Positions 40,580-52,527 of a DNA stretch of 64,000 bases are shown piece by piece. Position 1 is the stretch's first letter; each line of letters begins with the position of its first letter. The stretch is from Diabrotica undecimpunctata (lineage: Eukaryota; Arthropoda; Insecta; Coleoptera; Chrysomelidae). The position numbers were made by a program, and so were the translations under genes. The notes under the pieces are model-generated. The model worked only from the letters and a program-made list of their open reading frames with translations, ran no database searches and had not been told where the DNA came from. The stretch is taken from positions 74,618,564 to 74,682,563 of the forward strand of contig NC_092805.1 in NCBI RefSeq assembly GCF_040954645.1, in the 5' to 3' direction.

Positions 40580-43048
40580 TTGACTATGGCAGTCTTGGTT
40601 GATACTTATAGAAGACTATCCTGCAAGAGAATGATCATATTCTTGAACATTTGGTTCGTTAGACAGTGCATTTCACATCAAGTCACTCCTACTTTTGCTA
40701 AGGTCAAAACATCAAAAAATGTACCGGATAAAGAAAAACAGATTTTGGAGAAAAAGATCCTGAAAAGAGAACTTAAGAAGCACTATACCAAACTTCACCA
40801 TATTAACGTCAATCTTAAAATTACTTATGATCAAATTTTGCAACAACATCCTTGGTTTCTAGTCAATGACTCCTTTAACAACATAGAAGATGAGGTCTCT
40901 CGCTTACAATCCACCAAGAAGAGAAATCTTACCAACAAATTAAACCGTTTGATTTTGCAAAAACAACAGAGAAGCAACTCAACACTTTTGCATAAGTTTT
41001 CAGATCATCAATTTCATCCTAGAGTCTTAAATCTAAGTAACACTAACTTTTCAGAGGATGAACTGTATTTTTTAGGATTAGGCCTTAAGTTTTCTTGTCA
41101 GAATTTTAGGTTAAGTGACTCAGTGCTGGGAGGATTTGCGGTAGAGCTGGACACTCTAATAGAAGGTATGACTAACAATGCTGATACTAAACAATATTTG
41201 AGAAACTCTTGCATTAGCTTACTTCAACAACAACAATGTAAGTACAAACGCAATTTTCATAGAAATCACCATAATTTTAAAAAACAAAAGGATTTGCTAA
41301 AATCAATTAAACAAAAAATTGATAGAGATTCTCTTGTACTCAGCAAGGCTGATAAGGGTAATTGTGTTGTAATCTTAGAACAAACTCAATACATAGAGAA
41401 AGTAGAATCTTTTCTTTCAGATAACAGTTTTGTAGTTTTGGAAAAAAATCCACTTAACACCTTTATTAATAAAACAAAAGCAATGGTCAAATTGTTTAAT
41501 GATACTATTACTAAATATAACAACAGAAAGTTAATTGTATCTAATCCTATAACACCTAGGTTATATGGACTTCCTAAAATCCATAAACACAATTGTCCCA
41601 TAAGGCCGGTAGTAAGTTTTTGTAATACTCCAGTTTCTATTTTATCAGAGTTTATTTACAACACAATTCAGTCTATCACTAATTTTAAACCTAAGTTCTC
41701 CATCAAAAATTCTTTAGATCTAATAGAACGGTTAAATAACATTAGGATAGAAGAGGGTTTTTATTTAGTTTCTTTTGATGTTTCCAATCTGTTTACTTCT
41801 GTACCAAGAGATGAAACATTACCTTTAGTACACAATCTTCTAGACAATTGCAACATATCAGCAAAAGACAAAGATGCTATCTTAACTATACTTAAATTCT
41901 GTCTGGATCAGGACTTCTTTCAATTCAATCAAAAAATATACAAACAACCAACAGGTTTAGCAATGGGATCTCCACTATCACCTTTTCTGGCTGACATTTT
42001 CTTAGACAGCTTAGAACAGAAGTTTGTTAACAACAACAACAAAATAGTTTTTTGGTCAAGGTATGTTGATGATTGTATAGCTCTCATACAGGGAACCCAA
42101 GATGATGCTTTACAGATTCTGGATGATCTTAATAACCTCCATCCCAACATCTCTTTTACTCTGGAACCAGAATCTGATAAAAAGTTGAACTTCTTGGATA
42201 TGACTATTTCCCGTAATAAAGATTCTTTAGAGTACAATATTTACAGAAAACCTACCCAAACAGATCATGTTATACATGATACATCTAATCATCCAACCCA
42301 ACATAAAATGGCTGCTTTCAACAGTTACATTCATAGGTTACTCAAATTTCCACTTTCTAATGATAATTTTAATTCAGAACTTAACACTCTTAAACAAATT
42401 GCTTTCAATAATGGTTATGATCCTAACATTATCTATAAGCTTCTAAATAGAGCTAAACTAAAAATTGCAGAAAAGCTTGCATATTCATCACAATGTTTTC
42501 TTCAACCTACTGCTTCAAATAACACCAGATATTTCTCCTTCACCTACATTAGCAGCATTTCCAATAAAATATCTAAACTTTTTACTTCTACAATCGATAA
42601 CATCAAAATTTCCTTCAAGTCACACAACACCTTAGGTTCCTTCTTAATCAACACCAAAGATAGGATGAACACACTTGACAAAAGTGGTATTTACAAATTA
42701 AAATGTGATGATTGTGATGCCTCTTATGTAGGTAGAACCATTAGAAAGTTATCCACTAGAGTTTCAGAACATTTGAAAAGACCAAACTCTTCAAGTTTTG
42801 GTCAACACTTATTATCCAGTAAACACAATTTTAACATCAACACTGGTTCATCTATCTTACATGACATTAGTAGAAAGAAAAACTATATGGAGTTGGATTT
42901 ATTGGAAGATTTGGAAATTACAAGGGAAACGAATGAAAACTCTCACTGTCTTAATACACAAATTAATTTAAATTGTACTAAATTTAAACCTATTTTTAAA
43001 AACTTTATTACAGCTTCACCTCGTAGGGGACCCAGCTCGACTGTTTAG
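40580..43048 (+). CDS. Intact Penelope-like polyprotein: reverse transcriptase plus GIY-YIG endonuclease
   Basis: 822 codons without a break. The N-terminal ~200 residues are basic and helix-prone. Then the KADKGNCVVIL and PRLYGLPKIHKHNCPIRPVV blocks open the reverse transcriptase. Motif A is LVSFDVSNLFTSVP (~residue 400), motif B is PTGLAMGSPLSPFLADI (~460), catalytic RYVDDC is at ~495, and KLNFLDMTISR at ~535. At ~695-730 comes the GIY-YIG endonuclease as GIYKLKCDDCDASYVGRTIR, with its Cys pair, Arg and the later GQHLLSSKHNF box. All expected catalytic residues are present. The product would copy element RNA at a nicked target and cut DNA. ATG 40580 was chosen as the first in-frame ATG after the junction. 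It is potentially active and the most complete PLE here. Confidence 0.92.
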   Translation: MTMAVLVDTYRRLSCKRMIIFLNIWFVRQCISHQVTPTFAKVKTSKNVPDKEKQILEKKILKRELKKHYTKLHHINVNLKITYDQILQQHPWFLVNDSFNNIEDEVSRLQSTKKRNLTNKLNRLILQKQQRSNSTLLHKFSDHQFHPRVLNLSNTNFSEDELYFLGLGLKFSCQNFRLSDSVLGGFAVELDTLIEGMTNNADTKQYLRNSCISLLQQQQCKYKRNFHRNHHNFKKQKDLLKSIKQKIDRDSLVLSKADKGNCVVILEQTQYIEKVESFLSDNSFVVLEKNPLNTFINKTKAMVKLFNDTITKYNNRKLIVSNPITPRLYGLPKIHKHNCPIRPVVSFCNTPVSILSEFIYNTIQSITNFKPKFSIKNSLDLIERLNNIRIEEGFYLVSFDVSNLFTSVPRDETLPLVHNLLDNCNISAKDKDAILTILKFCLDQDFFQFNQKIYKQPTGLAMGSPLSPFLADIFLDSLEQKFVNNNNKIVFWSRYVDDCIALIQGTQDDALQILDDLNNLHPNISFTLEPESDKKLNFLDMTISRNKDSLEYNIYRKPTQTDHVIHDTSNHPTQHKMAAFNSYIHRLLKFPLSNDNFNSELNTLKQIAFNNGYDPNIIYKLLNRAKLKIAEKLAYSSQCFLQPTASNNTRYFSFTYISSISNKISKLFTSTIDNIKISFKSHNTLGSFLINTKDRMNTLDKSGIYKLKCDDCDASYVGRTIRKLSTRVSEHLKRPNSSSFGQHLLSSKHNFNINTGSSILHDISRKKNYMELDLLEDLEITRETNENSHCLNTQINLNCTKFKPIFKNFITASPRRGPSSTV

Positions 43049-43827
43049 ACTTCCTGCACTGAGCACATCCATAGTAATTTTATAGTTATACCATTGACTG
43101 TGGGTTCAACTGAACTACTTGGATTACACCCCATTTATATATTTTGCTTTCCATTTTGATTTTCAATTATTAGTATTTTAATTACATAGTCAGATCTCTT
43201 CCTTTCTATATTACAGATAGTGCTTGGTAGACCATTTTATTGTAGTCAACCACCCACTGTTTAACATATTGTTTAGTCCGCTTCTTGCATTCTTACTTTT
43301 CGTCTATTTCAGTTGCTCTCAAACTAACACCTTAATTATTACAGACATGTTTGAGTGTGAGATCTGGATTATTCAATTTACTTAAAAATATTCTATATAA
43401 TTTTATATTTCATCAGTGATCTCCTATAGTAGTGTCAGTTGGACTTTTGGTCAATACTTAGTTTCATAGAATTGTAAAAGGTGCAGATCACATATCTATG
43501 ATTGTGACTGCTCATCCAAGTTGTCATTTGTCATATGTCACCCCAACATTTCCGTTAGATCAGGAGCCATTCTGTCTCCGACTTCTTCAAGCAATGTAGC
43601 CTCCCTTAAATTATTTTAAAGTGTTTGTTTGTCTATTTGTAGTGTAGTGTAATGTACAATTTTATGTTTATGACATCTTGTTCTTGCCGGATAGGCCACA
43701 ATTGACGAAGTAAGTCTATAAACGTTAATCATATAAAAAACCTTTTTTCAACCATAAAACTTCGAGTTTTTATCGAAGTTATTAAATTTCTTTGGTTATA
43801 AATAAACGTTTCTTGGCTTATTTCAGA

Positions 43828-43867
43828 TGCCCCTGAAGATGATCTAGGGATCGAAAGTACTTGGGCA
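43828..43867 (+). ncRNA. Minimal hammerhead ribozyme motif, right PLE arm
   Basis: Stem I is TGCCC (43828-43832) with GGGCA (43863-43867), five perfect pairs. Core CTGAAGA (43833-43839) fits CTGANGA. Stem II is GATC-TAGG-GATC (43841-43852). Next comes GAAA (43853-43856). Stem III is AG-TA-CT (43856-43861), then T 43862 as the residue before the predicted cut. The only departure from the textbook form is one unpaired T (43840) between core and stem II. Hammerheads of this tiny-stem-III type are known in Penelope-like elements. Cleavage here is a prediction. Confidence 0.7.
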
Positions 43868-43910
43868 AGATTTAATTAAACTGTGCTCGATATATGCCTT
43901 TTATCTGATC

Positions 43911-43922
43911 AAAAATTTGTTT
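43911..43922 (+). repeat. PLE target-site duplication, right
   Basis: AAAAATTTGTTT, identical to 37077-37088. Confidence 0.9.
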
Positions 43923-44261
43923 GTTATCGAAATGAAAAAATGGGGGAATTGTGACGAGTTTTGATTGGCGGAGATTGAAAAAGGTTGGATAAGTATGTAG
44001 GAAAAAGTTTAGCGAGATTGAGGAGAGAGAAAAGATAGAATCAGTTGGTTTCCAAGTCTGTGAGAGGAACAGTGATTGTTCTCTGGCGGTTCCTGAAATG
44101 TAGCAAGCAGTAGTGTTGAATGTTAGTGAGTTTTTGTGGAGTTAGTGTATCTGACAGAGGCTGAAGCAGCAAAATATTGTAAGTCATATTTCTCTACTTA
44201 TATTCCAAGAGTCACTGTTCAGGCCAACGAGAGATTCAGTTTATCGTAAAGAGAAGATATT
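43923..44261 (+). repeat. Gypsy 5' LTR, second part (truncated)
   Basis: Continues the LTR from position 46477 of the 3' copy to 46815 with no difference noticed. Then it jumps to gag coding sequence, marking the deletion breakpoint after AGAAGATATT. Confidence 0.85.
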
Positions 44262-44263
44262 TT

Positions 44264-46000
44264 GACGATTGCAAAGAAACAATTAGAAACCATTTGAAAG
44301 AAGGAGCAGCGTTATGGTATGAAAGCAAGGAAGATGAGTTTGAAAATTGGACAGATTTTGAAAATAAATTTCTCAACTATTTCTGGGGGAAAAATAAACA
44401 GAGAGAAATCAACCAAGAGCTACAGAATGGAAAATATCACGAAAAAATGGGAATATCTGAAGAAAGATATGCTTTGCAGATATATAACAATTCAAAATAT
44501 CTAGAATACAAATATTCTACCGAACAGCTGGTAGAAATGATCAGCAGACATTTTGAGGAAACGTTGGAAGATCACGTGATTTTGAGAAACTACCAAGATA
44601 TTGATAGTTTGTGCCAATTCCTTCAATTAAAAGAAGCGAAAAGAAAAGAAATGAGAAATAGAAGACAACATGACCAATATAATGGAGCGGAAAGAAGGTA
44701 TTCCTCAAATTATGACCAGAGAAACCGACATCCCAGATCAACAAACGAATATAGGCCGAGAAATTACAATAATTACAATAGACAACAAAATTACGATAAC
44801 CGGAATGATACACAAAATAGAACAAATGAAAATCACAACAGGAATAGAGATCCACAAAATCCTCCGAATAGGAATACGAACGAACAAAGGGACGATAGAA
44901 ATAATCAGAGATTCCAACAACAACATAGAAGGGAGATGAATCATGTAGCAATATTAAACGACAGACAAATTTCTAATTCTAATCTAATATTTTTAGATGC
45001 ATTTATAAAACATAAAGCGATTAAAATTGTGATTGATTCTGGATCGGAGATATCGCTAATCAATAAAAAACTAGTAAAAGAATTAAATTTGGACAGATTT
45101 GTGTATAAGATTCCTAGGGTTGATTTAGTGGGTGCAAACAATAAAAATTTGACGACAGTAAACGAAGGCTTGGGAGTACAGATAAGAGTGGGAAACAAAT
45201 TCCATATTATGAAATGTGTGGTGATTGAAGATTTAAATCATGATATGATAGCGGGAATTGATGAATTGAGGAAAAAAGATATCACCATAAATTTTTCGGA
45301 AAATAAACTGGAAATCAGAGCAGAACCAGACAACACAGGAGAAGAAAAGCAAACAGATAGGAAAACAAATTCTGGAAGGATCAATGCACAGGAAAAACGC
45401 AAAGAAATCGATATGACTGTAGAGGATAAACCGAAAGTACAAGAACAAGATCTAACAGAAAAGAAAAAGAGAAGGAAGAAAAAGAAGAAGAGTTCGAAAA
45501 GAAAGCAGGAAAATAAGATGGAGACCAGAGAAAAACAGGAAATAGAAGGTACAGAAGAATTGTTGGCAACCGACGATAAAACAGAATGGAAGCAGGAAGA
45601 AAAAGAAGGTATCATCAGAGAAGTGAAAGGAATAGAAACATGGTGCTCGGAATACCAAAGGGAATTAGAGGATAAAAAGAAAACAGAAGAAAAAATGGCA
45701 CTGATGGACGAGAATCCAGAATTTTGTGAAGAAGTATTATGGACAGTGAACACATGTGAACAAAAGGTGGATGAAAGAAAAATAAATTGTGGAAAAAACA
45801 TGGAGAAGGAAATAGAGAAGATTTTAGGAAACCATGGAGATTTTGTTAATAAAGTAAATCAAGTGGTTAAAAATTATGAACTTTCTTTTAAGGGAAAATA
45901 CTTGGAAAAATTTAAAACGAAAATATATCCAATCCCGTATAAAGACAGGCAATATACGGGGTATTTTAACATTCACGACATTTGTCAGTATCATAAGTAG
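44264..46000 (+). pseudogene. Gypsy Gag-protease remnant fused to pol ends
   Basis: Open from the deletion junction to 46000 (first ATG 44294, 568 codons). The capsid-like part keeps NHLKEGAALWYESKED, FENKFLNYFWG and EERYALQIYNN, followed by an Arg/Asn/Gln-rich nucleocapsid-like region without CCHC knuckles. The retropepsin is IVIDSGSEISLINKKL (~45030) with MIAGIDELRKKDI later. A long Lys/Glu-rich linker (KKRRKKKKKSSKRK) follows. At the end PIPYKDRQ joins YTGYFNIHD, a fusion of early pol to the last integrase residues. It could still make particles or a protease, but it lacks reverse transcriptase and the normal start of Gag. Confidence 0.8.
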
Positions 46001-46080
46001 ATTTTAATAACATAGTGAAATAATTTGATCCTAGAAAACTTTTGTCATTTTTAAAATTTAACAAAGAGTTTTCGGCAGAT

Positions 46081-46095
46081 CAAATGGCGGGGATT
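46081..46095 (+). promoter_or_regulatory. Polypurine tract of the Gypsy derivative
   Basis: CAAATGGCGGGGATT precedes the TG of the 3' LTR. The related element has CAAATGGCGGGGAGT ending at 30858. Confidence 0.7.
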
Positions 46096-47668
<1,573 letters not shown>

Positions 47669-47816
47669 GGTAGAACGAAAATAAAAAAAAGTTGAATTGC
47701 GTTGTGTCATAGTTGAAAAAACATGCTTCTTGAGATGGAAATGAATCGAGATTCATATCCATCTTCATTGTCATTAGTGGTTCAGTAGCACTTACTTTGT
47801 ATCAAGATATCATCTC

Positions 47817-49983
47817 CTAATAATGGTCTGCTTCAAAACGTAGCTCAGGGCTATTAAACTCCCTTATCGTTTGTGTACCTTCACTCATCGCCTTTAGAAT
47901 ACGTCGTATGCCAAGTTCTTTGTATTTCAGATCTTCATCCGTAAGAATTGACAACAATATATTCTCCGGATGAGTGAAAAATGCATTACATGGGATAACG
48001 GGATATATAATTTTTTTAACCATTTTAGGTGGTGTGTTACATGATTTGATTAACTGGAATAAGTGTCTTGATCCGTCAACACATGATGGTCGAAGTTTTA
48101 CTCTGAACCAAAAGAGAATATAGACTTTGGATATATAAGTTGCCAACAGACAAAGACTTTCATCCGGAACTTCAGTTGCTACGTAAAGCCTCATAATTCG
48201 GTTAGCTGTTGTAAGCCATCTAGCATGTGACAGTTTCCCTGGATTTCTTGAGGCCAAGGAAGCAGATACATTTCCAGTTTCAACTGATTGCACTATGTCC
48301 AACAAATACTGTTGATCGGTACTAAAATCAGACCCGTTGCGATCCAGCTGTGGTAGACCTGATTCCATTCTTTTATACTTTTTTACTGGAAGGTTTTCGC
48401 AGGATTCCAGTTTTTTCCCAATTGAACCTTTGTATCCGCAAGAACGTGAAAATTCGCCATCAACTTCTTTAAACAGATGTCGCAGGGGAAGCATATTTAG
48501 TTGAAATAAGCAAATAAGCCACTGCAGATGACGGTTTAGTTATTTCTCTAACAAACGAATTATCTGTTTTTTGCTCCGGTATTTACTACTGTTCCGTCTG
48601 ATCCAACAGCAATTAAGCCATTTAAATTAAAATTTTGGCGTAAAAAAGTATAATTGATGCTTTGATATTTGATGCTGAACCACCTTCTGGAACGACGTGT
48701 CCTATATATTGAGAACCTGGTTCACTAACAAGAGATATTTGTTCTTTTGTAATACACTGGCGTTTATTTGCAGTTATTTTATAAATTATTGTTTGATTTT
48801 TTCTGCCGTCAAAGAATAATCCTAAAATAGCAGGTTTTTCCGTGGTTTGGGCCATACAAAGTTCTCGTTGTGATGTTCGGGCTCTTCTGATTTTCATTCT
48901 ATGTACTGTCATTGTGGCATTTCCTTTTGATATAACACCCATGTCTTCCAAAACAGCATTAACTATTATAGCTGCTGCACGATCTGAGACTCCAGTTCTA
49001 TCACATGCAAGTGCCACAGATGGTAACTTTACTCTCATTTGCGATAAACTTTTATTTTTCAGATTTGATTTGTCTAAAAAAGAAAAGTTTTCTTGTTTTT
49101 ACTTAGGTACATGCTTCAGAAAAATTATAAGCTAAACTTACCCGAGACATCATCTGGACCTGGATCTGATCTTATACCAGGAATATCGTTTTCCTGTTCT
49201 TGACTAAGGGCAGATGCTACCGATTCCAATTTTAGATTTTTTCTTGATATGGTCGTCATGTTTGATTTTGGTTCACCTAACCAATAAAATCAATATCAAT
49301 GTTTTTACAAATGGTTTGGTAAAATCGATGGTAAACTTACGTAGAAAAACAAAACTGTTATCAAATTCAACGTCGTTCTCTTCACTGTTTTCACTACTAG
49401 AACTGAATTCTAAAAAGTTTTACTGCACATCTAAATACTACAGCCAGCTTTTGAGTCTTCTTTCTTAAAGGAATAAGTTTTTCTGGTCTGATTTTTTGCA
49501 ATCTTTGTACTAACTTCTATGTCTACTGCTCCAATAGCCATTACTCTCTTAGTTCTTTGATCAGCAAGAAAGGCTTGTTCTTTGGGGTACTTTTTTTAGA
49601 TTTTTTACACTTACATGTTTGAAACTCACACTTGCAAGCAGCTGTATCAAATAACTTAGAGGCCTCTTTTTTAAATGACTCTAATTTAAGTTTAATCGTC
49701 TGACTATTCTTCCTGCTCTTTAAATTTTTCTGAATAAGTTGGTAACGTTGGTGAAACGTTTTGGTTTTGTCTCATATTTGATTTTTACTCACTACAGGAA
49801 TTGAAGCTTTAAGCCAAATTTCTTCAATTTTTTTCACCTTTTGTTGTAGAATTTCACTAACAGAAGGATCCTTTCCGGCATATTAATGACACATAACATC
49901 GGTAAACATTGGCAATACTCTATCATTCAATAACTTTGGATGTCCAAAAACAATACACTTGCCTTTACTTCTAGTTGCCATTA
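47817..49983 (-). pseudogene. Decayed spliced gene of an uncharacterised insect repeat family
   Basis: Minus-strand start MATRSKGKCIVFGHPKLLND (49983) is followed in the same frame by stops, but recognisable sequence continues: KIEEIWLKASIPVV, then DTAACKCEFQTCKCKK (~49650-49610). GT-AG introns follow, with a donor near 49341, an acceptor near 49279, a donor near 49148 and an acceptor near 49072. The next exon has LPSVALACDRTGVSDRAAAI, ILGLFFDGRKNQTIIY and SEPGSQYIGHVVPEGGSA. After frame changes (~48620, ~48550) it continues with QWLICLFQLNMLPLRHLF, FSTDQQYLLDIVQSVETG, ARWLTTANRIMRLYVATEVP and HPENILLSILTDEDL to 47817. I recall such proteins from many insect genomes as repeat-associated and uncharacterised. 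This copy is dead. Confidence 0.65.
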
Positions 49984-50314
49984 TTGTTTTCCCACCTACG
50001 ATAACGTTAATATTTCACACACAACCCTAGAATAACAGAGACACATAGAAGCGACATAGCGGTCCAAAAGCGTGTACCATTTTTGTATACGCATGCCCGA
50101 TTCTGGTTGTATTACTGTCAAAAACACGTGCTTATTCTTTAATTCTGGTTGTTTTCGATAGTCCGTAGGCGTCTATGGTAAATACTCGACACAACAAGTG
50201 CATTTGACCATTTATATAATTTATTTATAGTTAAAAGGTTATAGTTATAGTTTATAGTTAAATATATAAGTTTATAGTTATAGTTTATAGTTAAAAGTTT
50301 AATTTATATTTAAA
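49984..50314. other. Divergent intergenic region with TTATAGTTA tandem repeats
   Basis: 331 bp between the starts of the decayed minus-strand gene and the plus-strand THAP gene. From ~50222 to ~50304 the sequence is repeats of TTATAGTTATAG/TTATAGTTAAA. A shared promoter region is possible, but no core element is clear. Confidence 0.5.
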
Positions 50315-51888
50315 ATGGCTGGATATATTTGTGCGATTCGCGGATGTTCATCTGTGACAGGAAAAGGAATAAGTTTATTTAGATTTCCTAAGAATAATAA
50401 CAGGTAATTACTATTGCTTTGTAATTATTATTAGTTATTACTAATTACATAATAGTATTGGTTTGACTTTCGAACAGTAAGCCGACGCCGACGTGTCTGT
50501 CCGAGCTATAAAAAAATAAACTTTGGTCTGCCAAGGGATCCCTAGTTCAAACTGAAAACATTAAATTTGGTGACAGTGCTATTTCTTTTATTGAAAGACG
50601 CAAGTCTCCGAAGGCTCAGGTCATAAAATCAACAGATGGTGGCCAAATGTCGGCGCGCTCGAAGACAACAATACGAATATAGTATTTTTAAGAAATAAAA
50701 ATATATAGAGGGTTTTATACACGGGAATATTTGATTTAAGAGCGTAGGCGCAAAATTTGGGGCAAATGTTTTTTAAATGTATTCATTTTTTTCGAATCCT
50801 GAAAAAACTAATAAGTATTTTTGAAAAATTTAAACGCAGAATGAAAGACCACATTATTACTGAGGGCCAAAAGTCCCCGAAAACTTCTATAATGTTTATT
50901 TTAATAAGTTACAGGGGTGAAAAAAAAAAGAAAATTTAGTGTGATTTTTAATTTCAAATATCTCATTCAAAAAAACTTTTTGTTTATTCTAAGGGACTTT
51001 CGGCTCTTTGTTAAAAATTTGTAGTGCCAAAGTGTGGATAGAAGCTTGCAGACGAGAAGATTTGTTATTCAAAATGGATTCACTTTATAATAATTATAGG
51101 ATTTGTGAACTGCATTTTGAAGATAATGTTATTGTAAAAGGAAATAGAAGAAAAACATTGGCGCATGACGCAGTACCTTCAATATTTTCATATAATACGA
51201 CAAACACAATTGACCACGGTGAAGATATCGAAGAACCACCAAAGAAGATTATCGTTTTAGGTTTGTGTACATTTAAGTTATAAAATCATATTTTTCGAAA
51301 GCAATATTTTATGCTGATATATTTTCACGCTGAGGTTTTTTTAGAGAATGTTATTGTTTCGGGATCGACCCCACAATTAAAAGAAACAGACAAATTAATT
51401 TCAAATTCTGAATGTTTACCTGCTGTTGTTCAAGGTAGGTATATAATTTGACCTAATTGAAGTGGAAGTTAGATTGAGTTCAACTTAGTTACAAGAGGTT
51501 GTAATACCAGACAATAATTTATTGTTTAATCTTGATAGTAAAAATCATTACAATATTTTACAATTACTTTTTGGTAATAACCTCTCAACTGTAATGGATT
51601 TAATAATGCGTATATTTCACAAACGATAAAAAATAAACGGTCGTTAAATTAATGTATGTTTTAGGACCAAGTACGAGTAACTACTTATTGTCACCTACAG
51701 CTGCCACACAGACAGAGAGTAATTTAAGCAACAGATCACCGCGAAAACAAAAACTAAGATTAAAAATAAGACGTTTGCGAAGAAATTGTAAGAAGCTGTT
51801 TGTGAAACAAAAGGAAAATACTCCTCTTCGAGATTTTCGACATTTCCAAATACGGTATTTTGAGAACGATTTCCGAAGTGGAAATTGA
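50315..51888 (+). CDS. THAP zinc-finger protein, four exons, intact
   Basis: Exons 50315-50403, 51025-51260, 51345-51434 and 51665-51888 have GT-AG introns and join in frame to 212 codons plus stop. THAP signature: Cys6 and Cys11 (ICAIRGC), FRFPK at 22-26, Trp34 in VWIEAC, Cys57 and His60 (RICELHFED), and the closing AVPSIF at 79-84. The C-terminal part is basic (RKQKLRLKIRRLRRNCKKLF, ~167-186), like the region after the THAP domain in THAP9 and P-element transposases, but no RNase H catalytic domain follows. THAP domains bind DNA in transposases and host regulators, and either origin is possible. Four splice joins preserving frame argue for real constraint or recent origin. Intron 1 (621 bp) holds an inverted-repeat arm. 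Confidence 0.8.
50740..50966 (+). repeat. Left ~230-bp inverted repeat, inside THAP intron 1
   Basis: Starts GAGCGTAGGCGCAAAATTT. Its reverse complement is at 51944-52176, with roughly ten substitutions and a small A-run length difference. It looks like a MITE or a transposon end. Confidence 0.85.
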
Positions 51889-51943
51889 AACGTCAATAAA
51901 TGTATTTTAACCATTAATTGTGGCTTATTCCCATTTAAATAGT

Positions 51944-52176
51944 AATTGAGATATTTCAAATTAAAAATCACACTAAATTTTCTCTTTTTTTTTTTTCACC
52001 CCTGTAACTTATTAAAATAAACATTATAGAAGTTTTCAGGGACTTTCGGCCCTCAGTAATAATGTAGTCTTTCACTCTGCGTTTAAATTTTTCAAAAATA
52101 CTTATTAGTTTTTTCAGGATTCGGAAAAAATAAATGCATTTAAAAAACATTGGCCCGAAATTTTGCGCCTACGCTC
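51944..52176 (-). repeat. Right ~230-bp inverted repeat, downstream of THAP gene
   Basis: Ends AAATTTTGCGCCTACGCTC. Together with the left arm it encloses 50740-52176 (1437 bp), which contains THAP exons 2-4 but not exon 1. No target duplication was recognised at the outer ends. Confidence 0.85.
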
Positions 52177-52295
52177 GAAGAATTTATATTGTGTAATATG
52201 CCCACTGACTATTAATTTTCTGGTTGTTAGCTGTCATTGGCGGCTTGGCCACGTAACTTCAAAGAACTGTCGCTTCTCTGTGTTGGGTTGTTCTC

Positions 52296-52496
52296 TGTCT
52301 AAACTAAGATTGAAGTGCGTGGCGTGTCGTAGCCCTGCTCCCTGCTCCCTCAAGACTTTAAGGGGCGGACTGTACAGGTCCGTATTAATTCACGATTGAC
52401 AAGACATACACACACGTTAATCAAAGAATTATATATAAAAATAAAACAATAAAATTATTAATAAAAAACTAAGAATATATGTGGAGGGACGTAACA
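52296..52496 (-). repeat. BEL/Pao 3' LTR
   Basis: 201 bp, read on the minus strand from TGTTACGTCC to TTTAGACA. Similar to 58594-58794 with a few substitutions. Confidence 0.85.
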
Positions 52497-52512
52497 TTCC
52501 CACCCACCAAAA
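52497..52512 (-). promoter_or_regulatory. BEL/Pao polypurine tract
   Basis: TTTTGGTGGGTGGGAA on the minus strand, immediately before the LTR's TG. Confidence 0.7.
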
Positions 52513-52527
52513 TGCATATTTGCATTT

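Larger units (their letters stand above)
37089..43910. mobile_element. 6.8-kb inverted dimer of a full-length Penelope-like element
   Basis: The left arm (37089-40488, minus strand) and right arm (about 40551-43910, plus strand) are almost identical reverse complements. Between their heads lies ~60 bp, including a second stretch of terminal-repeat sequence (CTCGATATATGCCTTTTATC). Each arm holds the long ORF, a ~780-bp 3' untranslated region, a hammerhead motif and a terminal-repeat segment. The left tail carries the terminal repeat to its end (CGAGCATTCAACCTTATATT on the minus strand), whereas the right tail stops within it. A single 12-bp target duplication flanks the whole unit, so both arms arrived together. 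Confidence 0.92.

Noticed and set aside
45233..45801. Minus-strand frames up to 187 codons, Phe/Ser-rich
   Set aside because: Antisense shadows of the Lys/Glu-rich linker in the Gypsy gag-protease ORF.
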